NCBI GenBank assembly: GCA_964618855.1
Contig: CAZUCD010000013.1
Location: 1-38,234 of the forward strand
Reading direction: 5' to 3'
DNA length: 38,234 nt
From: CAZUCD01 sp964618855
Lineage (GTDB): Bacteria > Sumerlaeota > Sumerlaeia > SLMS01 > JANRJK01
A model generated the notes under the pieces. The model did no database searches. It was not told where the DNA came from and saw nothing but the letters and a program-made list of their open reading frames with translations. This document shows, piece after piece, positions 33,923-38,234 of this stretch. Position numbers and translations under genes: made by a program. The number at the start of each line of letters is the position of its first letter. The stretch's first letter is position 1.

Positions 33923-34786
33923 ATGAACTCGCAGTTTCAGATTCCATCGCAGTACGGCCCTCCCCAGCGCCAGGGCCCCTCCGTGGCCAGGGTCATATGG
34001 CTCTTGATCCTGGGCGGCGCCTTCCTGGCCGTGGCGGTGGTTGGAGGAGTGGTGACGCTGGAGAGGAAGGCGCGCAAGCGCGACGCCGCCATGCAGGAGA
34101 TGCTCGCCGAGTCGAAGGCCAACGCGAATGAAGCGGCCGCGATCCTGAAGGAGGGCGAGCTCCTCGACTCGAAGCAAAGCGACGACTTCCTCTCCCGTCA
34201 GATCGCTTCGCTGAACAAGGCGGCGGCCACCGCCACCGGCACCGACGCCGTCGTCCTGCGCTGCATGATCGAGCGCACCGAGGTTGTCCGCTCCGCCGTC
34301 CGTGAACACGCCCGCCACAGCGACCGCCTGATGCAGGAGGGCCTCTTCGTGCCCGGGGCACTCGACACCCCCGAAAAGATAGAAGGGAAGGCCCAACTCC
34401 TCATCGACAAGCAGATCGCGCTGACTGAGGTCCTCGCCGCCTACCGCTTCGCGGCGGACGAATTGGTCCACTGCATGAACCGCCAGGGCGTCCCCCCAAA
34501 CGTCGTGAACGCGATCTCGAAGGACTTCACGCCCGGGATGCAGGTCGCCTACGAGTTTCAGGCGCTGGAGTACTCGCTCGGGACCCTCCTCCTCGAGATG
34601 CTGAACGTGCTTCGGAGCGCCAGCCCCAACTTCACGGTCGGCGCAGATGGCTACGTCACGTTCACGGGACCGAACCAGGTGCTCGAGACCGAGCGTTTCA
34701 ACCAGATCCACCTGCGCCACGCGGAGTTGGCGGCCCAGCAGCAGCAGGTCGCGCAGCACATGGCGGACATGGTCTCACGGCAATAG
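33923..34786 (+). CDS. Single-pass membrane protein of unknown function (second of a pair)
   Basis: 287 residues. A short Pro/Gln-rich N-terminus (QFQIPSQYGPPQRQGPS) precedes a transmembrane helix (VIWLLILGGAFLAVAVVGGVV, about 24-44), then a mostly helical, polar domain (ERKARKRDAAMQEMLAESKANANEAAAIL) and a Gln-rich C-terminus (AAQQQQVAQHMADM). I recognise no family. The layout repeats that of the preceding gene, but I see no convincing residue-level match between them. The ATG at 33923 is preferred to upstream in-frame starts because it lies just ahead of the helix, with AAGG about 9 bases before it. Confidence 0.6.
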   Translation: MNSQFQIPSQYGPPQRQGPSVARVIWLLILGGAFLAVAVVGGVVTLERKARKRDAAMQEMLAESKANANEAAAILKEGELLDSKQSDDFLSRQIASLNKAAATATGTDAVVLRCMIERTEVVRSAVREHARHSDRLMQEGLFVPGALDTPEKIEGKAQLLIDKQIALTEVLAAYRFAADELVHCMNRQGVPPNVVNAISKDFTPGMQVAYEFQALEYSLGTLLLEMLNVLRSASPNFTVGADGYVTFTGPNQVLETERFNQIHLRHAELAAQQQQVAQHMADMVSRQ

Positions 34787-34980
34787 GCGGGGCGGCGCCG
34801 GATGAGCGCGAACCGCGCGCAGCGCGCATCCCCGAGCGTTCCCCATGGCCCTCACCGACCCGGGCCGGGCCCATCCGGACCCCGACCCACCGGGGATGCC
34901 TTCTACGGTTCAAGGGTGGGCGCGCCACGAACCGCGGTCTTTCGATTTGACTGGCGCTGCCGCCGACCAGATCGTCGCGC

Positions 34981-35631
34981 ATGGTCGCACTCTCCGGGAT
35001 TTCCCTGATCCTCGCCGTCTTGTCAATCGTCCCCGGGTGGACGTACATCTGCCTCGCCCCCGCACTTGTCCGACTAACCGACCCGCGGCTTCGGGCAGAC
35101 CTGGCGACGACGCCGACGGATCCGCGCGAGTACATCGAGGGCGCCTTCCGTGTTCGCCGGCGCGTGCTGATGATTCCGGTCCACCTCGCGTGCGCCGCCA
35201 CGCTTTGGCTCATCGTGGAAAACGCACGGACTCCGGACACGGGACCCATGCGCTCGCTCGCTGCACAAAGTGCGGCGGGACGCTCTGTGATTCCCATCAT
35301 GTTCCTGCTTCCGGCATGCATCCAGATTCTAGCCACGTGCTGGGTGCTATGGCACCTCGCCGAACGCGCCTGTGCACTCAATCGGCAGCTCGGACGGGTT
35401 GCCGCTGCCGCATCCCTTCTGGTTGGAGCACTGTCCGGACTCGCCTCCCTGTTTGTGATCGCGCTTTTCAGCTCCGGCATTCACGGTCCCCGGGCCGCGG
35501 AGGTTTTCTCCTCCCATCTCGTGCTCGGACTGGGAGCGTTTGTCCTGCATTGCCTAATCTCGAGAGCACAGAACCGCCTTGCCGAAGATTACCTGGTCCT
35601 CGACAGGCAGCCTGTGCTCACACGCTCCTAG
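34981..35631 (+). CDS. Multi-pass membrane protein of unknown function
   Basis: 216 residues with four or so hydrophobic helices (about 3-20, 60-80, 98-122, 135-160, 170-190). No motif or family is recognised. No strong ribosome-binding site precedes ATG 34981. GC is lower than in the flanking kinase. Its stop TAG (35629-35631) shares the palindrome CTAG with the stop of the convergent kinase gene (35628-35630). The upstream gap 34787-34980 contains nothing I can name. It may be an orphan or the last gene of the preceding pair; the 194-base gap argues against one operon. Confidence 0.5.
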   Translation: MVALSGISLILAVLSIVPGWTYICLAPALVRLTDPRLRADLATTPTDPREYIEGAFRVRRRVLMIPVHLACAATLWLIVENARTPDTGPMRSLAAQSAAGRSVIPIMFLLPACIQILATCWVLWHLAERACALNRQLGRVAAAASLLVGALSGLASLFVIALFSSGIHGPRAAEVFSSHLVLGLGAFVLHCLISRAQNRLAEDYLVLDRQPVLTRS

Positions 35632-37580
35632 GCGTTCACCCGCGCGAGGTCCCTCTGGCACTGGCGCAGTTCCTTGCGCCAGTTCTCGTTGTCGGGGCTG
35701 CGCATCACGAGCCGTTCCGCCGCCGCGAATGCCTTGCGGAAGCTCGCGATGCACTCCTCCACGTCCCCACGGTCGAGGAACAACTGCCCCAGCGTCCGGA
35801 ACGCGATCATGCGGCGGTGCAGCGACTCGGCGCTGAACTCGCTTTGGTTCAGCGACTCGAAGTAGTTCCCAAGGTTGCGCGCCACCAGCGGGACGGCGTT
35901 CCCGACCTCGGCCCCGGCCTGTTCCTTCAGCACGGAGAGCAGCACGATCATCGCCTCCTCCGCCTTGTCGCGGGAGGAGAGCGCGTTCCTGTGCGATTCG
36001 CGCGTCTGGGACAGCTCGCGCTCCAGCGCCCGCCGCCGGTTCTCCGACGTGGCCAGGGCGCGCTCGCTCTCCTCGGCCTCCTCCATCGAGAGTTCGGACA
36101 GCTTCTCCAGCGCATGGATTTCGTTGAGGAACTCCATGCGCGCCTCCTCGTCCTCGATGTGCCCCGCCTGGATGCGGGCAAGGACGAGGTCCTGGTTCTC
36201 CAGTGCCGCCTCGACGAACTTCGAGAGAACGAGCTGGCGCATGATCTTGGCCGCCTCGTTCTGCGGCCAAAGGCCGATCGCGCGCAGCAGCATGCTGTCG
36301 CACTCCGAGAGCGTGCCGTACTCGAGCGCGTCGTGCTCGATGCGGAAGGACACCTGCTCCGTCAGCGCGCGCGACTCCCGGCGCTTGCCGGCACCCGTGA
36401 TGTAGCCCCTTATCTCCTCCACGAACGCCGTGGCGGAGGGTGTGCGGTCCCGTGGCTCGCGCTCCATGGCGCGCAGGGCGATGTCCTCGAGTTCCGGCGG
36501 GATGTCGCGCCCCGGATTGCGGCGCCGCGGCGGCTCGATCTCCCCCATGCTCGCCCGGAACATCGCGATCTCCGCCGAGGGGGCGATGTACGGCGGCGTC
36601 CCCGTCAGCAGATAGTACAGCGTCCCGCCGAGAAGGAAGATGTCCGTCCACGGGCCGAGGTTCGCCGTGCTCTTCTCCGTTTGCTCGGGCGACATGAATG
36701 CCGGCGTGCCCGCCGGGTTCGTGGCGGAGTCGCGGGAGGGCGCGCTGCCGATGGAGACGAGGTCGGGCATCGTCGCCTCCATCCGCATCTGGTCGTACAC
36801 CATCGAGAGCCCCCAGTCCATCAGGAGCACCTCGCCGAACTCGCCCACCATCACCTGCGCGGGCTTGATGTCGCGGTGCACGATCCCGCGCGAGTGCGCG
36901 AACGCCACGGCCTGCGCCATGTCCACCAGGATCGGCAGGTGCTTGTCCAGGTACTCCGCGATCGGCATCGACTGGTCGTCGTCGATCGTCTCGTCCCACG
37001 GCTTGCCGCGGACCAACTTCATCGGGATCAGCGGTCGCCCGCGGTCATCCACCCCAAGGTCGTACACCGGCACGATGTTCGGATGCTCGAGGCCGGCGGT
37101 CGTCAGCGCTTCCTGGACGAACTCCCCCTCCAGCCGCCGCACGTGCCCCTGCTCGAACCCGATGCGCTCGTAGATGTCCTCGCGGATGCGCTTGACGGCG
37201 ATCACGCGCCCCAGCGTCGGCTGGATCGCCTCCCACACCTCCCCGCAGCCACCCCTGCCCACCAGTTTCCCGAGCGTATAGACCGCGCCGCCTCCCACGT
37301 CGGCCTTGGGCCCCGCGATGGGTATGGAGTCCCCCGACTTCACGAACGCCGGCGGTGCCGTCTCCGCATGATGGAAGGACGAACTGGGGAGCGGACCCGT
37401 GATCGGGCTCAGGTCGCTCCGCACGGGACCCTGCATCCGCGTGTCCAGCGCCTCGCGCCCCTCGATCATGATCTTCTTCAGCACCTCGGACGCGGGCCGG
37501 AAGGACACGGTCGAGGTGTGGTGCCGCACCGGGGTCGGCGTGGAGGCCAAATCTTCGGAGGGTTGCGAATCCTGATTCAT
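35628..37580 (-). CDS. Serine/threonine protein kinase with coiled-coil/TPR-like C-terminus
   Basis: 650 residues. An extended N-terminus (1-98) precedes the kinase domain (about 100-390): glycine loop VGRGGCGEVWEA, Lys130 (AVKRI), catalytic loop HRDIKPAQVMVG (235-246), DWG in LLMDWGLS (255-257) and GTPAFMSPEQ (291-300). DWG in place of DFG is common in planctomycete-type kinases; Gln242 in place of the metal-binding Asn of HRDxKxxN is not. Residues 475-545 are strongly charged and likely a coiled coil (AEESERALATSENRRRALERE), and 585-650 look like a TPR pair (LGQLFLDRGDVEECIASFRKAFAAAERL). No transmembrane helix is visible. The start at ATG 37580 is based on composition; no good ribosome-binding site precedes it. 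Confidence 0.88.
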   Translation of the reverse strand: MNQDSQPSEDLASTPTPVRHHTSTVSFRPASEVLKKIMIEGREALDTRMQGPVRSDLSPITGPLPSSSFHHAETAPPAFVKSGDSIPIAGPKADVGGGAVYTLGKLVGRGGCGEVWEAIQPTLGRVIAVKRIREDIYERIGFEQGHVRRLEGEFVQEALTTAGLEHPNIVPVYDLGVDDRGRPLIPMKLVRGKPWDETIDDDQSMPIAEYLDKHLPILVDMAQAVAFAHSRGIVHRDIKPAQVMVGEFGEVLLMDWGLSMVYDQMRMEATMPDLVSIGSAPSRDSATNPAGTPAFMSPEQTEKSTANLGPWTDIFLLGGTLYYLLTGTPPYIAPSAEIAMFRASMGEIEPPRRRNPGRDIPPELEDIALRAMEREPRDRTPSATAFVEEIRGYITGAGKRRESRALTEQVSFRIEHDALEYGTLSECDSMLLRAIGLWPQNEAAKIMRQLVLSKFVEAALENQDLVLARIQAGHIEDEEARMEFLNEIHALEKLSELSMEEAEESERALATSENRRRALERELSQTRESHRNALSSRDKAEEAMIVLLSVLKEQAGAEVGNAVPLVARNLGNYFESLNQSEFSAESLHRRMIAFRTLGQLFLDRGDVEECIASFRKAFAAAERLVMRSPDNENWRKELRQCQRDLARVNA

Positions 37581-37765
37581 GAGGGACCGAGAGATTCCCC
37601 ACGGGGGGCATGCCGACGCAACCCGTGAGTGCTGGGCCCTCCATCCCGGACTCCCCGTGCGGATGGGAATCTCCCGTTGACCCAGCCGGAGGCCCTCCGC
37701 TTTCCTCCCGCGCTCGCCCACGGGCGAGGATTTTCCCCGCTCCAGATACGAAAGAGGACATCGCA

Positions 37766-38062
37766 GTGCCGAACAAAGTTTCCGCAGAGAAGCGCGTCCG
37801 CCAGGCCGCCAAGGCTCGCGAGCACAACCGGACGAAGCGTTCCGCGATGCGCAAGGCCGTCAAGGCCGTCCGCAAGGTCACCGACGCCCCCGCACCCTCC
37901 GCAGAGGCCGTCGCGGCCCTCGCCCCGGCCATGCGCGAAGCACAGAAATCCCTTGGCAAGGCCGCAAAGACGGGCCTAATCAAGAAGAACAAGGCGGCAA
38001 GGCTCACCAGCAGGATGATGATTGCCGCAAACAAGGCGAAGGCCAAGACCTCCGCCAAGTGA
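37766..38062 (+). CDS. rpsT: 30S ribosomal protein S20
   Basis: 98 residues, basic, with the S20 pattern: NKVSAEKRVRQAAKAREHNRTKRSAMRKAVKAV, then KAAKTGLIKKNKAARLTSRMM near the C-terminus (the GLIHKNKAARHKS-like signature). It binds the 5' domain of 16S rRNA. The start is GTG at 37766, with AGAGGA about 8 bases upstream; the frame is open to 37610 but the upstream part has no homology. A divergent kinase gene lies 185 bases away. No clear factor-independent terminator follows directly; a T-run occurs at 38140-38145 without a good stem before it. Confidence 0.95.
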   Translation: MPNKVSAEKRVRQAAKAREHNRTKRSAMRKAVKAVRKVTDAPAPSAEAVAALAPAMREAQKSLGKAAKTGLIKKNKAARLTSRMMIAANKAKAKTSAK

Positions 38063-38148
38063 GGGTTTGCAGGACCCCAATGGGGCCTGCTCCGCAAATG
38101 TGTGCCGGTGATCCACACGGCCGGTGGTTCTCAGGCTCCTTTTTTATA

Positions 38149-38234
38149 GCCCCCGCCACACTGCCGGGGGCCCCCCCCCAAGCCGGGCCCCCCCCCCCCA
38201 CAAACAAAGAGCCCCCGGCGCGCCCACGCCGGGC
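38149..38234. terminator. Hairpins and C-rich low-complexity sequence at the window end
   Basis: GCCCCCG/CGGGGGC (38149-38171, loop of nine) lies after a T-run rather than before one. C-tracts of nine and twelve follow. The last stem, CCCGGCG/CGCCGGG (38214-38233, loop CGCCCA), is followed on the minus strand by TCTTTGTTTG and could terminate a gene entering from the right. The poly-C runs may be partly sequencing error. Confidence 0.45.

Noticed and set aside
1..38234. CRISPR array, insertion sequence or prophage
   Set aside because: No regularly spaced repeats, no transposase, integrase or phage structural gene was found.

Overview
The window is about 38.2 kb of high-GC bacterial chromosome with mostly housekeeping genes and a few accessory ones. 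Serine/threonine kinases with a DWG activation motif, a very large TPR-kinase, a multi-domain hybrid histidine kinase, single-pass proteins of unknown function and a membrane Fe-S oxidoreductase suggest an uncultured Planctomycetota-like lineage. That is an inference from gene style; no rRNA is present to confirm it. A run of exactly 100 N (5732-5831) marks a scaffold gap, so this is a draft assembly.

Layout. 1-3279: the end of a cupin gene, a SurA-like parvulin chaperone (-), a YaaA/DUF328 protein (+), an extended SDR sugar-nucleotide epimerase (+) and tRNA-Arg(CCU). 3308-5669: a leaderless subtilisin-like protease (-) and a DUF1428 protein (+), then the N gap. 6002-8068: an EtfD-type membrane Fe-S quinone oxidoreductase. 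8172-10066: a translationally coupled AAA15/OLD-like ATPase plus DUF3226 TOPRIM pair of lower GC, set just behind the terminator of the prs-rplY unit (10162-11966). 12105-17660: a tightly overlapped operon of a LolD-like ABC ATPase, mfd and an ArnT-like glycosyltransferase. 17667-20335: a DUF2007/zinc-ribbon protein, a membrane metallophosphoesterase, a small two-helix membrane protein and peptide deformylase. 20368-24735: a 1455-residue protein with about 1100 residues of TPR-like helices followed by a C-terminal kinase. 25019-26938: a secreted or anchored protein of unknown function and a catalytically degenerate SDR. 27004-31454: a GAF-GAF-HisKA-HATPase-REC-REC-Hpt hybrid kinase and, upstream on the same strand, a response regulator whose C-terminus carries an RNxxxH motif typical of HEPN domains. 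31566-32771: a class V aminotransferase. 32992-33079: tRNA-Ser(CGA). 33100-35631: three unknown membrane proteins. 35628-37580: a second Ser/Thr kinase with an altered catalytic loop. 37766-38062: rpsT, then C-rich sequence with hairpins to the end.

The two places most likely to hold an undescribed system are the ATPase/DUF3226 pair, which has the architecture of PARIS/OLD-type anti-phage modules but a different TOPRIM family, and the two-component pair whose regulator appears to output through a HEPN-like (possible RNase) domain instead of DNA binding.
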